This document shows, piece by piece, positions 24,874 to 33,341 of a DNA stretch of 64,000 bases (the stretch's first letter is position 1; each line of letters opens with the position of its first letter). A program made the translations under genes and the position numbers. Source of the stretch: Sphaerisporangium corydalis (GTDB lineage Bacteria; Actinomycetota; Actinomycetes; Streptosporangiales; Streptosporangiaceae); contig NZ_JANZYP010000022.1 in NCBI RefSeq assembly GCF_025506355.1, positions 47,403 through 111,402 on the forward strand, read 5' to 3'. The notes under the pieces were generated by a model. That model saw only the letters and a program-made list of their open reading frames with translations. It was not told where the DNA came from and ran no database searches.

Positions 24874-25767
24874 ATGTCACAGTTGATCTGGAACGGGCTG
24901 TTCGTCGGCTCGTTCTACGCGCTGGTGGCGCTGGGCTACAGCATGGTCTACGGGATCATGAAGCTGCTCAACTTCGCCCACGGCGACATCTACATGCTCG
25001 GCGCGTTCACCGGCTTCGCCATCCTGGGCGCCGTGGGCGGGATCTCGCCGGGCATGGCGCTGCCCGCGCTGCTCGGCGTCCTGGTGGTCACGATGGGCGT
25101 CACCGGCCTGTCCGGCGTCCTGCTCGAACGCGTCGCCTACCGCCCGCTGCGCAACGCGCCCCGGCTGTCGCTGCTCATCACCGCCGTCGGCGCGTCGTTC
25201 ACGCTGGAGTACGGGATGCGGGCCGCCGCCGGCGCCGACCCGCAGGTGTACCCGCTCCGGCTCGGCGGCACCTCCGCCGAGATCCTCGGCGCCCGGATCA
25301 CGCTGCAGCAGATCGCGCTCATCATCGTGGCCGTCGCCCTCATGGTGGGGCTCAACCTCCTGGTCACCCGCACCCGCGAGGGCCGGGCCATGCGGGCCAT
25401 CGCGCTCGACCCGCGCACCAGCGCGCTCATGGGGATCAACGTCAACGCCGTCATCTCGCGGACGTTCTTCCTCGGCTCCGCGCTCGCGGGCGCGGCCGGC
25501 GTGATGGCCGGGGCCTACTACGGGAAGATCGACTTCCTGATGGGGTTCCTCATCGGGCTCAAGGCGTTCACCTCGGCGGTCATCGGCGGCATCGGCAACA
25601 TCCCCGGCACCATGCTGGGCGGCCTGCTGCTCGGCCTGCTGGAGTCCTTCGGCACCTTCTGGCTGGGCGGCGAATGGCGTGACGTGTTCGCCTTCGGGGT
25701 GCTCATCCTGTTCCTGTCCGTGCGGCCCACCGGCCTGCTCGGCGAGCGCGTGACGGAGCGCGTGTGA
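24874..25767 (+). CDS. ABC importer permease, LivH type
   Basis: 297 residues, ATG with an AAAGGAAAA ribosome site. Integral membrane protein with about eight helices. NGLFVGSFYALVALGYSMVY, GIMKLLNFAHGDIYMLGAFT and MRAIALDPRTSALMGINVN are hallmarks of branched-chain amino-acid permease LivH. The GIGNIPGTMLGGLLLGLLE loop near the C-terminus is the conserved EAA-like contact to the ATPases. First permease of the importer; its stop overlaps the LivM start. Confidence 0.92.
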   Translation: MSQLIWNGLFVGSFYALVALGYSMVYGIMKLLNFAHGDIYMLGAFTGFAILGAVGGISPGMALPALLGVLVVTMGVTGLSGVLLERVAYRPLRNAPRLSLLITAVGASFTLEYGMRAAAGADPQVYPLRLGGTSAEILGARITLQQIALIIVAVALMVGLNLLVTRTREGRAMRAIALDPRTSALMGINVNAVISRTFFLGSALAGAAGVMAGAYYGKIDFLMGFLIGLKAFTSAVIGGIGNIPGTMLGGLLLGLLESFGTFWLGGEWRDVFAFGVLILFLSVRPTGLLGERVTERV

Positions 25768-26723
25768 CCGCCCCCGGCGCCACGCGCGCGCCGGCGCTCG
25801 GCCGCGCGGCGTCGCGGCTGCTGGACAGCAGGTGGGCCGGGCTCGCGGGCCTGGTCCTCGCCCTTCTCGCCCCGTTCGTGATCGCCACGCCGTACGCGCT
25901 GTCGGTGATGACCAGCGCGGCCATCTTCGTGATGCTGGCCTCCGGGCTGAACATGGTGGTCGGCTTCTGCGGCCTGCTCGACCTCGGGTACGTCGCCTTC
26001 TTCGCCGTCGGCGCGTACACCAGCGGCGTGCTCAGCACCCGGCTCGGGCTGCCGCTGCTGGCGACCGTGCCCGTCGTCATCGTGGTCACGGTCATCGCGG
26101 GCGTCGTGATCGGCGCGCCGACGCTGCGGCTGCGCAGCGACTACCTGGCCATCGTCACGCTGGGCTTCGGGGAGATCATCCGGATCACGGCCAACAACCT
26201 GGACGTCACCGGGGGCCCCTCGGGGATCTACGGCATCCCCAGCCTGGCCACCAGCCCGGTCGTGTTCTACTACCTGACTGTCGTGATCGTCTCGGTGGCG
26301 GTGATCGGCGCCTCCCGTCTCGGCAGGTCCCGCCTCGGGCGGGCCTGGCGGTTCGTCCGCGAGGACGAGGACGCCGCCGAGGCCATGGGCGTGCACACCT
26401 ACAAGATCAAGCTGGCCGCCTACATCGCGGGCGCGGTGTGGGGCGGGCTGGCCGGGGTGCTGTTCGCCGGGCAGCTCTCGGCGATCTCCCCGGGCAGTTT
26501 CACGTTCCTGCAGTCCGCCCTGGTGCTGATGGCCGTGGTGCTCGGCGGCATGGGCTCGACCCCCGGCGTCGTCGTCGGCGCCATCGTCATCAGCCTGCTC
26601 CCCGAGGTGCTGCGCGACTTCGCCGGCTACCGGTTCTTCGCCTTCGGCGTGCTGCTGATCATCGTCATGCTGGTCCGCCCGCAGGGGTTGTGGCCGCACC
26701 GGTCACGGGAGGCGAGCTCATGA
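25764..26723 (+). CDS. ABC importer permease, LivM type
   Basis: 319 residues. The GTG start overlaps the LivH stop (GTGA). Multi-pass protein with LivM signatures: ASGLNMVVGFCGLLDLGYVA, FFAVGAYTSGVL, LRLRSDYLAIVTLGFGEIIR, DEDAAEAMGVHTYKIKLAAY and VVLGGMGSTPGVVVGA. It pairs with LivH to form the membrane channel. Its stop overlaps the LivG start, so LivH-LivM-LivG-LivF are translated as a coupled set. Confidence 0.92.
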   Translation: MTAPGATRAPALGRAASRLLDSRWAGLAGLVLALLAPFVIATPYALSVMTSAAIFVMLASGLNMVVGFCGLLDLGYVAFFAVGAYTSGVLSTRLGLPLLATVPVVIVVTVIAGVVIGAPTLRLRSDYLAIVTLGFGEIIRITANNLDVTGGPSGIYGIPSLATSPVVFYYLTVVIVSVAVIGASRLGRSRLGRAWRFVREDEDAAEAMGVHTYKIKLAAYIAGAVWGGLAGVLFAGQLSAISPGSFTFLQSALVLMAVVLGGMGSTPGVVVGAIVISLLPEVLRDFAGYRFFAFGVLLIIVMLVRPQGLWPHRSREASS

Positions 26724-27607
26724 GCCTGCTGTCGGTCGAGGACCTGCGGCTCTCCTTCGGCGGCCTGCTGGCCATCGACGGCCTGTCGTTCACGGTCGGC
26801 GAGGCCGAGATCGTCTCGGTCATCGGGCCGAACGGCGCCGGGAAGACCTCCGCGTTCAACTGCGTGACCGGGTTCTACCGGCCGACCGCCGGGCGGATCC
26901 TGCTGTCGGGCCGTGAGATCACCGGCATGCGGCCGTCCGGCATCGCGGGCCTCGGCGTGTCGCGGACCTTCCAGAACCTGCGGCTGTTCGGCGAGATGTC
27001 GGTGCTGGACAACGTCCGGGCCGGCGCCCACCTGTGGCTCAGGCAGAACTTCGTCGACGCGCTGCTGCACACCCCGCGCTACCGCCGCACCGAGCGCGAG
27101 TGCACCGAGCAGGCCCACCACTGGCTGGACTTCGTCGGCCTGCGCGGCGACCGGTTCGGCGAGGCGCGCGCCCTGCCGTACGGGGAGCAGCGCCGGGTGG
27201 AGATCGCCCGCGCGCTGGCCCGCCGTCCCGCGCTGCTGCTGCTCGACGAACCGGCGGCCGGGCTCAACCACGGCGAGAAGGCCGAGATGCTCGCGCTGAT
27301 CCGCCGGATCCGCGAACTGGGCATCGCGACCGTGCTGATCGAGCACGACATGGGCCTGGTCATGGAGGTGTCGGAGCGGGTGGTCGTGCTCAACTTCGGC
27401 CGCGAGATCGCCGACGGCCGCCCCGAGGACGTCCGCCGCGACCCCGCCGTCATCGAGGCCTACCTCGGCAGGGACGACGAGGACGACGAGGACGACACGG
27501 ACGACACGGACGACACGGACGACACGGACGACACGGACGGCAAGGGTGGCGCGGACGGCAAGGGTGGCGCGGACGACGGGGACGGTGGCGGCGATGGCGA
27601 CGCTTGA
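26720..27607 (+). CDS. ABC importer ATPase, LivG type, with acidic repeat tail
   Basis: 295 residues, ATG overlapping the LivM stop (ATGA). Nucleotide-binding subunit: Walker A GPNGAGKTS, Q-loop SRTFQNLRLFGEM, an LSGGQ-equivalent LPYGEQRRVEIARAL, Walker B LLLLDEPAAGLNH and switch His in VLIEHDMGLVM. The normal LivG ends near AYLGRD. Here a further ~43 residues follow, made of Asp/Thr repeats (DDTDDTDDTDDTD) and Gly-rich KGGAD units encoded by perfect tandem repeats. The tail is very acidic and probably disordered. It overlaps the LivF start by 14 nt. Confidence 0.92.
   Translation: MSLLSVEDLRLSFGGLLAIDGLSFTVGEAEIVSVIGPNGAGKTSAFNCVTGFYRPTAGRILLSGREITGMRPSGIAGLGVSRTFQNLRLFGEMSVLDNVRAGAHLWLRQNFVDALLHTPRYRRTERECTEQAHHWLDFVGLRGDRFGEARALPYGEQRRVEIARALARRPALLLLDEPAAGLNHGEKAEMLALIRRIRELGIATVLIEHDMGLVMEVSERVVVLNFGREIADGRPEDVRRDPAVIEAYLGRDDEDDEDDTDDTDDTDDTDDTDGKGGADGKGGADDGDGGGDGDA
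27485..27585 (+). repeat. 9-bp and 18-bp tandem repeats at the 3' end of livG
   Basis: GACGACACG is repeated about five times in a row, followed by two copies of an 18-bp unit (GACGGCAAGGGTGGCGCG). Both unit lengths are multiples of three, so copy-number change keeps the frame. They encode the acidic tail of LivG. Confidence 0.85.
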
Positions 27608-28307
27608 GGTGGAGGCGCTGGACGTCCACTACGGCGGCGTGCACGCCCTGCGGGGGATGTCGCTCACCGTCGGCGAGGGCGAGATCGTCGCCCTGCTCGG
27701 CAACAACGGCGCCGGCAAGACGACCACGCTGTCGGCGGTGTCCGGCCTCGTCCGCCCCACCGCCGGGAAGATCGTCTTCGACGGCGCCGACGTCACCAGG
27801 GCCAGGCCCGAGGCGATCGTCCGGGCCGGCCTGGTGCACGTCCCGGAGGGGCGCCGGGTGTTCAGCACCCTGACCGTGCACGAGAACCTCCAGATCGGCG
27901 GGTACCTCGTCCGCGACCAGGCCGAGATCCGCAAGCGCGTCGACCGGGTGTACTCCCTGCTGCCGCGCCTGGCCGAACGGCGGACGCAGCAGGGCGGCAC
28001 GCTGTCCGGCGGCGAGCAGCAGATGCTCGCCATCGGCCGCGCCCTGGTCTCCGGCCCCCGGCTGCTGCTCCTGGACGAGCCCTCGATGGGCCTGGCGCCG
28101 CTGGTGGTCGCCTCGGTCATGGAGCTCGTCCGCGAGGTGAACGCCGAGGGCGTCTCGGTGCTGCTGGTGGAGCAGAACGCCAAGGCCGCCCTGAAGATCG
28201 CCCACCGGGGGTACGTGATCGAGAGCGGCGCCTGCGTCCTCGGCGGCTCCGCCCGGGACCTGCGGGGCGACTCCCGGGTCGTCGAGGCCTACCTGGGCGG
28301 CCTGTGA
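27594..28307 (+). CDS. ABC importer ATPase, LivF type
   Basis: 237 residues from the ATG at 27594, inside the end of livG. Motifs: LDVHYGGVHALRGMSLTVGE, Walker A GNNGAGKTT, VPEGRRVFSTLTVHENL (the LivF-specific VPEGR), LSGGEQQMLAIGRALV, Walker B LLLLDEPSMGLAP and LVEQNAKAAL in place of the switch-His segment. It completes the five-gene importer (binding protein, two permeases, two ATPases). Its stop overlaps the next catabolic gene, which ties transport to catabolism in one transcript. Confidence 0.92.
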   Translation: MATLEVEALDVHYGGVHALRGMSLTVGEGEIVALLGNNGAGKTTTLSAVSGLVRPTAGKIVFDGADVTRARPEAIVRAGLVHVPEGRRVFSTLTVHENLQIGGYLVRDQAEIRKRVDRVYSLLPRLAERRTQQGGTLSGGEQQMLAIGRALVSGPRLLLLDEPSMGLAPLVVASVMELVREVNAEGVSVLLVEQNAKAALKIAHRGYVIESGACVLGGSARDLRGDSRVVEAYLGGL

Positions 28308-29335
28308 TGACCGGGCCCTCCCCGGCGTGGCACACGGAGGCCGGTCCCCTCGCCGAGGTGCGCACGGTCGACTACCACACCGGCGGCGAGCCGTTCCGCA
28401 TCGTCACGGCGGGGGTGCCGGAGATCCCCGGGGACACGGTGGCACGCCGGCGGGAGAACGCCTCGGACCCCGCGATCGACCGGGTGCGCCGCCTGCTCTG
28501 CCACGAGCCGCGCGGCCACGCCGACATGTACGGCTGCTTCGTCGTCCCGCCCGACGACGGCGGCGCCCACCTCGGGGCGCTGTTCTGGCACAAGGACGGC
28601 TACTCCACCGCCTGCGGCCACGGCACGATCGCGCTCGGCGTCCACGCGGTGGAGTCCGGCCTGGTCGCCGCGGACGCCGACGGGGACACCGACGTGGTCG
28701 TGGACGTGCCCTCGGGACGGGTCACCGCGCGCGTCCGCCGCCGGGGCGGGACGACCGAGTCGGTGACGTTCCGCAACGTGCCCTCCTACGTGACCGCGCG
28801 CGACGTCCCGGTGACGGCCGTGGCGGGCGGCTCCTCGTTTGAGGTCCCGGTGGACGTCGCCTACGGCGGGGCGATGTACGCCTCGGTCCCGGCCGCCGCC
28901 TTCGGGCTCGCCGTGGAGCCCCGGCACCTGACCGCGCTGATCGCGCTCGGCCGCTCGATCAAGGCGTCGCTCGCCGGCCACCCTGCCGCCCGGCACCACC
29001 AGGACGAGCGGCTGTCCGGCATCTACGGGGTGATCTTCTACGACGAGCTGGGTCCTGGCCGGCAGCGCAACGTCACCGTGTTCGCCGACGGCGAGGTGGA
29101 TCGTTCCCCCTGCGGGTCGGGGACGGCCGCCCGGCTCGCCCTGCTCCACTCCGGCGGGTTCACCGGGGAGCTGGTCCACGAGAGCGTCGTCGGCAGCGTG
29201 TTCACCGGCCGCGTCGCCGAGGAGCGCGGCGGCGCGGTGATCCCGGAGATCACCGGGATGGCGTACCGCACGGGCGAGCACCGCTTCACCCTGGACCCGC
29301 GCGACCCCGTCGGCCCGGGATTCACCCTCCGATGA
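28307..29335 (+). CDS. Second proline-racemase-family enzyme (trans-3-hydroxyproline dehydratase-like)
   Basis: 342 residues from ATG 28307 (a GTG one codon earlier is possible), overlapping the livF stop. The N-terminal VDYHTGGEPFRIVTAG is the signature of the trans-3-hydroxy-L-proline dehydratase branch (human L3HYPDH-like). However, both active-site cysteines are kept: STACGHGTIAL (Cys103) and DRSPCGSGTA (Cys269). In classical dehydratases the second is usually Thr, so a pure epimerase or a bifunctional epimerase/dehydratase is possible. Coupling to a pyrroline-2-carboxylate reductase gene by ATGA overlap favours the dehydratase role, which would feed trans-3-hydroxyproline to L-proline. 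Confidence 0.8.
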   Translation: MTGPSPAWHTEAGPLAEVRTVDYHTGGEPFRIVTAGVPEIPGDTVARRRENASDPAIDRVRRLLCHEPRGHADMYGCFVVPPDDGGAHLGALFWHKDGYSTACGHGTIALGVHAVESGLVAADADGDTDVVVDVPSGRVTARVRRRGGTTESVTFRNVPSYVTARDVPVTAVAGGSSFEVPVDVAYGGAMYASVPAAAFGLAVEPRHLTALIALGRSIKASLAGHPAARHHQDERLSGIYGVIFYDELGPGRQRNVTVFADGEVDRSPCGSGTAARLALLHSGGFTGELVHESVVGSVFTGRVAEERGGAVIPEITGMAYRTGEHRFTLDPRDPVGPGFTLR

Positions 29336-30330
29336 CCCCGCCACCGCCCTCCGGGACGGGCCGTCACGACGGGCGGGGCGCCGAGGTGACCGGGCTGCCG
29401 TACATCGGCGGGGACGCGGTGCGGGAGCTGGTCCCGGTGGAGGCGGCCGTGCGGGCGCTCGCCGATGCGCTGCGCGCCGGGCTCGACCCCGAGGACGTCC
29501 CGCCGCGCCCGGTGGTCGGCGTGCCGGCCGGGCAGTTGCTGCTGATGCCCGCCGCCCACGGCCGCCACGCCGGCGTCAAGGTGGCGAGCGTCGCCCCCGC
29601 CAACCCCGGCAGGGGGCTGCCGCGAATCCAGGGCACCTACCTGCTGCTCGACGGCGCCACCCTCACCCCGCTCGCCGCGATGGACGGCGTCGCGCTCACC
29701 ACGCTGCGCACCCCGGCCGTCTCGGCGCTCGCCGCGAGCCTGCTGGCACGCCCCGGCGCGCGGGCGCTCACCGTCTTCGGCACCGGCCCGCAGGCGTGGG
29801 GCCACGTCGAGGCGCTCCGCGCCGTACTGCCGATCGAGCGGGTCACCGTCGTGGCCCGCGACCGGGAACGTGCCCTGGCCTTCGCCGGCCGCTGCTCCGC
29901 GCTCGGGCTCGACGCGCGGGCGCTTCCGGCAGGGGGAGCGGCGGAGGAGGCGGTGGCGTCCGCCGACGTGATCGCGTGCTGCACCAGCGCCAGGGAGCCG
30001 CTGTTCCCCGGCGCGCTGGTGGCCGCCGGGACGCTGGTGATCGCGATGGGGTCGCACGAGCCGGACGCCCGCGAGATCGACGGCGGCCTGGTCGCCCGTT
30101 CCACCGTGGTCGTCGAGTCGCGTCCCGCCGCCCTCGCGGAGGCCGGTGACGTGGTCATGGCCATCCGGTCGGGCCTGGTCGGCGCGGCCCATCTGGCCGG
30201 CGATCTCGCCGATCTGGTGGCGGGCGCCGTCGAGGTGGGCCCCGGGCCTCGCGTGTTCAAGAGCGTGGGCGTGGCCTGGGAGGATTTGGTGGTGGCGGTG
30301 GCCGTCCACGACGCGTGGACGGGCCGATGA
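29332..30330 (+). CDS. Pyrroline-2-carboxylate reductase (ornithine cyclodeaminase/mu-crystallin family)
   Basis: 332 residues, ATGA overlap with the gene before. The N-terminal ~18 residues are disordered. The fold follows the mu-crystallin/OCD family: GVKVASVAPANPGRGLPRIQ (substrate Lys), LTTLRTPAVSALAASLLARP, the NAD(P)-binding VFGTGPQAWGHVEAL, VIACCTSAREPLF, and a C-terminal FKSVGVAWEDLVVA. In trans-3-hydroxy-L-proline pathways this family reduces pyrroline-2-carboxylate to L-proline. The adjacent dehydratase-like gene makes that the best assignment. Ornithine cyclodeaminase itself is less likely. Confidence 0.83.
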   Translation: MTPPPPSGTGRHDGRGAEVTGLPYIGGDAVRELVPVEAAVRALADALRAGLDPEDVPPRPVVGVPAGQLLLMPAAHGRHAGVKVASVAPANPGRGLPRIQGTYLLLDGATLTPLAAMDGVALTTLRTPAVSALAASLLARPGARALTVFGTGPQAWGHVEALRAVLPIERVTVVARDRERALAFAGRCSALGLDARALPAGGAAEEAVASADVIACCTSAREPLFPGALVAAGTLVIAMGSHEPDAREIDGGLVARSTVVVESRPAALAEAGDVVMAIRSGLVGAAHLAGDLADLVAGAVEVGPGPRVFKSVGVAWEDLVVAVAVHDAWTGR

Positions 30331-30379
30331 GTCCGGGAAGGGGTGCCGGCATGGCGAGCGGGTCCGAGCGGGGCCGGGT

Positions 30380-31054
30380 GTGAGCGAGGAGGGCAGGCTC
30401 GACCTGCCGGTCATGAGCGGACGCCAGAGCCTGCGCGAGCAGGTGGCGCAGGCGCTTCGTGACGCGCTGGTCGCCGCCGAGATGCGCCCCGGCGTCGTGT
30501 ACTCCGCACCGGTGCTCGCCGCGCAGTTCGGCGTGTCCGCCACCCCGGTGCGCGAGGCGATGCTCGACCTGGCCAAGGAGGGCCTGGTCGAGGCGGTGCG
30601 CAACAAGGGCTTCCGGGTCACCGAGCTGTCGGAGCGCGACCTGGACGAGCTGACCGAGATCCGCAAGCTCCTGGAGGTCCCCACCGTCGCCCGCCTGGCC
30701 GACGCCGCGCGCGCCGACGACTTCGCGCCGCTGCGCCCGATCGCCGAGGAGATCGTGTCGGCGGCCGAGCGCGGCGACCTGCTCGCCTACGTCAACGCCG
30801 ACCTGCGTTTCCACGTGGACCTGCTGGGCCTGGCGGGCAACGGCCACCTGGTCGAGATCGCGCGCGACCTGCGCTACCGCGCCCGGCTGTACGGGCTGCG
30901 GACCATGTCCGAGCGCGGCACGCTCGCCGACTCGGCCCGCGAGCACCTCGACCTCCTGGACGCCCTGGTCCGCGGCGACTCCGGCGCGGCCAGGGCGATC
31001 ATGGACCATCACATCAACCACGTCAGGGGAATCTGGGCCGACCGCCCTGAGTGA
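30380..31054 (+). CDS. GntR-family regulator, FCD (FadR-like) subgroup
   Basis: 224 residues from GTG 30380 (GGGGCCGGG upstream). N-terminal winged helix: LREQVAQALRDALVAAEMRP and SVSATPVREAML, then DLAKEGLVEAVRNKGFRVTE, the typical GntR wing. The C-terminal FCD effector domain has the metal/effector-binding Asp and His residues (LRFHVDLLGLAGNGHL, and SAREHLDLLDAL with DHHINHV near the end). Last gene of the hydroxyproline cluster on the same strand, so the probable local repressor responding to a pathway intermediate. Candidate operators are the TGTGACAT-containing sites at 16869 and 23515. Confidence 0.87.
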   Translation: MSEEGRLDLPVMSGRQSLREQVAQALRDALVAAEMRPGVVYSAPVLAAQFGVSATPVREAMLDLAKEGLVEAVRNKGFRVTELSERDLDELTEIRKLLEVPTVARLADAARADDFAPLRPIAEEIVSAAERGDLLAYVNADLRFHVDLLGLAGNGHLVEIARDLRYRARLYGLRTMSERGTLADSAREHLDLLDALVRGDSGAARAIMDHHINHVRGIWADRPE

Positions 31055-31210
31055 CCGGCGGCACCGAACGGTCGCCCGGCACCGGATCGGCGCCCGACAG
31101 CAAACGGTCGCCTGGCACCGGGCGGCGGCCGGCGCGAGCCACCCCATGCCGGCGGCCAAGGTCGGAAACCGGCACCGCGCGGGTGGTAGCGGCACTCCGA
31201 CATCGGTCTA

Positions 31211-32173
31211 TCAGGGCTGACCGCCTCCGTTGCCTTCGTACAGTTCCCGGGTGCGGCGCAGCAGTGCCTGCCGTACGTCGTCGGGTGACAGCACCTGAAG
31301 CGGGACACCCAGGCCGAGCAGGTATCGGGCGAGACTGTCGGCGGTGGAGCCGCCGATCTCCACGATGGTGGCGTCGGGGCCGTCCGGGCGGTGGGTGCCG
31401 ATCGTGGGCGGGACCAACTGGAGCGCCCGATCCATGGGCAGCGGGACCCGGATCGTCATGGTGTGCGGGTACACGCCTTTGGTGAGACCCCGCGCGACCA
31501 GCAGAGCCGGGTCGGGTGGGTCGGCGATGTCCACCACCTGCCCGGTCGGCTGGACCTGTGTCACCCGGTCGGCCCGGAACGTGCGCCACTCGCCTTTGGT
31601 CACGTCGCGGGCGACGAAGTACCAGCGATGTCCGGTGCGCACGAGCCGGTAGGGGTCGACGTCCCGGACGGTGGCCTTCCCGCCCAGGGTCCGGTACGAC
31701 AGACGGGTGCGTTCACTGCGACGGCACAGGGTGGCCAGTTCCAGCAGCATCCCGGGCGCGATGTGCCGCTCGTCGGACCGGGAGGTGTGCACGAACGCGG
31801 CGTCCATCGCGCTGAGCCGGTCCGCGATCCGCCGCGGCAGGCCCTGTTGCAGTTTCAGCAGGGCCGACAGCGCGGCCTGGTCGCTTCCGAGGATGCCGCT
31901 GAGCGCGGCCTCGCGCAGTGCGACGGCCACGGCCAGGGACTCCTCCTCGTCCAGGATCAGGGGCAGCGCCCGGGTGCCCTGGCCAAGGCGGTAGCCGCCG
32001 AAGGGCCCGGGGTCGGACTCGATGCCGTATCCCAGCTCCCGCAGCTTGGCGATGTCGCGTCGCACCGTGCGGTCGGTGACCTCCATCCGTCCGGCCAGTT
32101 CGCCGCAGGTCCACGACGGTCGCGCCGCCAGCAGCGACAGGAGTCGCAGCAGGCGGGCCGAGGTACCGATCAC
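31211..32173 (-). CDS. YafY-type HTH/WYL-domain transcriptional regulator
   Basis: 320 residues, GTG start. N-terminal winged helix (ARLLRLLSLLAARPSWTCGE, then MEVTDRTVRRDIAKLRELGY), linker with FGGYRLGQG, and a C-terminal WYL domain (SYRTLGGKATVRDVDPYRLV and GHRWYFVARDVTKGEWRTFR) followed by a WCX region. WYL proteins sense ligands, often nucleic acids or nucleotides, or small metabolites in this subgroup. It diverges from a SnoaL-like gene and a NAD(P)-binding protein gene; this trio is common in actinobacteria, with the regulator repressing the divergent genes. A 7-7-7 inverted repeat in the gap is the probable operator. Confidence 0.87.
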   Translation of the reverse strand: MIGTSARLLRLLSLLAARPSWTCGELAGRMEVTDRTVRRDIAKLRELGYGIESDPGPFGGYRLGQGTRALPLILDEEESLAVAVALREAALSGILGSDQAALSALLKLQQGLPRRIADRLSAMDAAFVHTSRSDERHIAPGMLLELATLCRRSERTRLSYRTLGGKATVRDVDPYRLVRTGHRWYFVARDVTKGEWRTFRADRVTQVQPTGQVVDIADPPDPALLVARGLTKGVYPHTMTIRVPLPMDRALQLVPPTIGTHRPDGPDATIVEIGGSTADSLARYLLGLGVPLQVLSPDDVRQALLRRTRELYEGNGGGQP

Positions 32174-32194
32174 ACCCCGAGTCTCCCACCCTGA

Positions 32195-32215
32195 CCAGGA
32201 CCGAAGTTGTCCTGG
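32195..32215. promoter_or_regulatory. Inverted repeat CCAGGAC-N7-GTCCTGG, candidate WYL-regulator operator
   Basis: Perfect 7-bp arms around CGAAGTT, in the divergent promoter region between the WYL regulator (start 32173) and the SnoaL-like gene. A third GTCCT follows at 32220-32224 next to TAGCCT, a possible -10 box. The placement suits control of both directions. Confidence 0.6.
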
Positions 32216-32283
32216 ACCCGTCCTAGCCTCTTCCTCAGAGCCGGGAACGCCCGACCGAGATCCAGATTTCCGGAGGAACCGCC

Positions 32284-32646
32284 ATGCACGCCCAGGCCGT
32301 CGTCGAACGCTTCTTCGCCGCTTTCTACTCGGGCGACGTCGACGCCGCCCGCGAGACCATCACGCAGGACTTCACTTTGGCCGGGCCGTTCGCCAGCGCG
32401 CGCGGCCCCGGCGAGTTGTTCCAGCTCGGCAAAGGCCTGCTGCGGATTGTTCGCGGGCATGAGGTCTCGCAGTGGGTCGTGGAAGGCGACAATGTCGCGG
32501 CGCTCTACGAAATCATGCTTCAAGGTCCGGCCGGTGTGAGCCCGCTGACCACCGGCGGTTGGTTCACCGTCACCGATGGGCGCGTGTCCAGCGGCCGGCT
32601 GATCTACGACAGCGCGGCGTTCGAGGCCATCGTCTCCGGCTCCTGA
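32284..32646 (+). CDS. SnoaL-like (NTF2-fold) protein
   Basis: 120 residues, ATG with a GGAGGAA ribosome site. The chain begins MHAQAVVERFFAAFYSGDVD and AARETITQDFTLAGPFA, the standard first helices of SnoaL-like cone-shaped alpha+beta folds, and ends with GGWFTVTDGRVSSGRLIYDS. Members bind small hydrophobic ligands or act as isomerases/hydrolases; the substrate is not predictable. It is divergent from the WYL regulator and 50 nt ahead of an NAD(P)-binding protein gene, probably one operon under that regulator. Confidence 0.82.
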   Translation: MHAQAVVERFFAAFYSGDVDAARETITQDFTLAGPFASARGPGELFQLGKGLLRIVRGHEVSQWVVEGDNVAALYEIMLQGPAGVSPLTTGGWFTVTDGRVSSGRLIYDSAAFEAIVSGS

Positions 32647-32696
32647 CTCCCGCCATCCGGCGAGGCCCACCCAGTGATCACAGCAAAGGAAGAACC

Positions 32697-33341
32697 ATGT
32701 CCACGATCGTCATTTTCGGCATCACCGGTTATGCCGGCGGCCATATCGCCGATGAACTGCTCCAGCGCGGCCACCACGTGGTCGGCGTCGCTCGTAACGC
32801 CACACAGATGGCCCCGAGGGAACATCTCGAGGTGCGGGCCGGATCCCTCTACGACTCTGCGTTCCTCACCGAAACCGCGGCAGGAGCGGACGCCATCGTC
32901 GTGGCCGTCCGACCCCGCCAAAGCGACGGGCTCGAACTGGTGACCGCCGTTCCGGCGCTGCTGGGCGCGGCCGAGGCCGGCGGCGCGCGTCTCGGTGTGG
33001 TCGGCGGCGCCGCGAGCCTGCTGGTCGCCGAAGGCGGTCCGCGGGTGATCGACGCGGGCTTCCCGCAGGAGTACAAGGCCGAGGCCGAGGCCCATTCCCG
33101 CGTACTGGACGCGCTGAACGCCTCAGACACCATCGTCGACTGGTTCTACCTCAGCCCGCCCGGGAACTTCGGCTCGCACAACCCCGGAAAGAAGACCGGC
33201 ACCTTCCGCCTGGGAACCGATGTCCTCATCATCGGCGCCGACGGAAATTCCGATATCTCAGGTGCGGACTTCGCCACCGCGTTCGCCGACGAGATCGAAA
33301 AGCCGGCCCATCACCAAGCCCGTTTCACCCTGGGCTACTAA
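32697..33341 (+). CDS. NAD(P)H-binding atypical SDR (NmrA/YwnB-like)
   Basis: 214 residues, ATG with an AAAGGAAGAA site. Rossmann fold: STIVIFGITGYAGGHIADEL has the TGxxGxxG-type nucleotide loop, followed by HHVVGVARNATQM and a short extended-SDR core without a YxxxK catalytic pair, as in the YwnB/NmrA-like NAD(P)H-binding family (Rv1019-like operons often carry similar proteins). DWFYLSPPGNFGSHNPGKKT is characteristic of that group. The role is unknown; probably an oxidoreductase or redox-sensing protein regulated with the SnoaL-like gene. Confidence 0.83.
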   Translation: MSTIVIFGITGYAGGHIADELLQRGHHVVGVARNATQMAPREHLEVRAGSLYDSAFLTETAAGADAIVVAVRPRQSDGLELVTAVPALLGAAEAGGARLGVVGGAASLLVAEGGPRVIDAGFPQEYKAEAEAHSRVLDALNASDTIVDWFYLSPPGNFGSHNPGKKTGTFRLGTDVLIIGADGNSDISGADFATAFADEIEKPAHHQARFTLGY

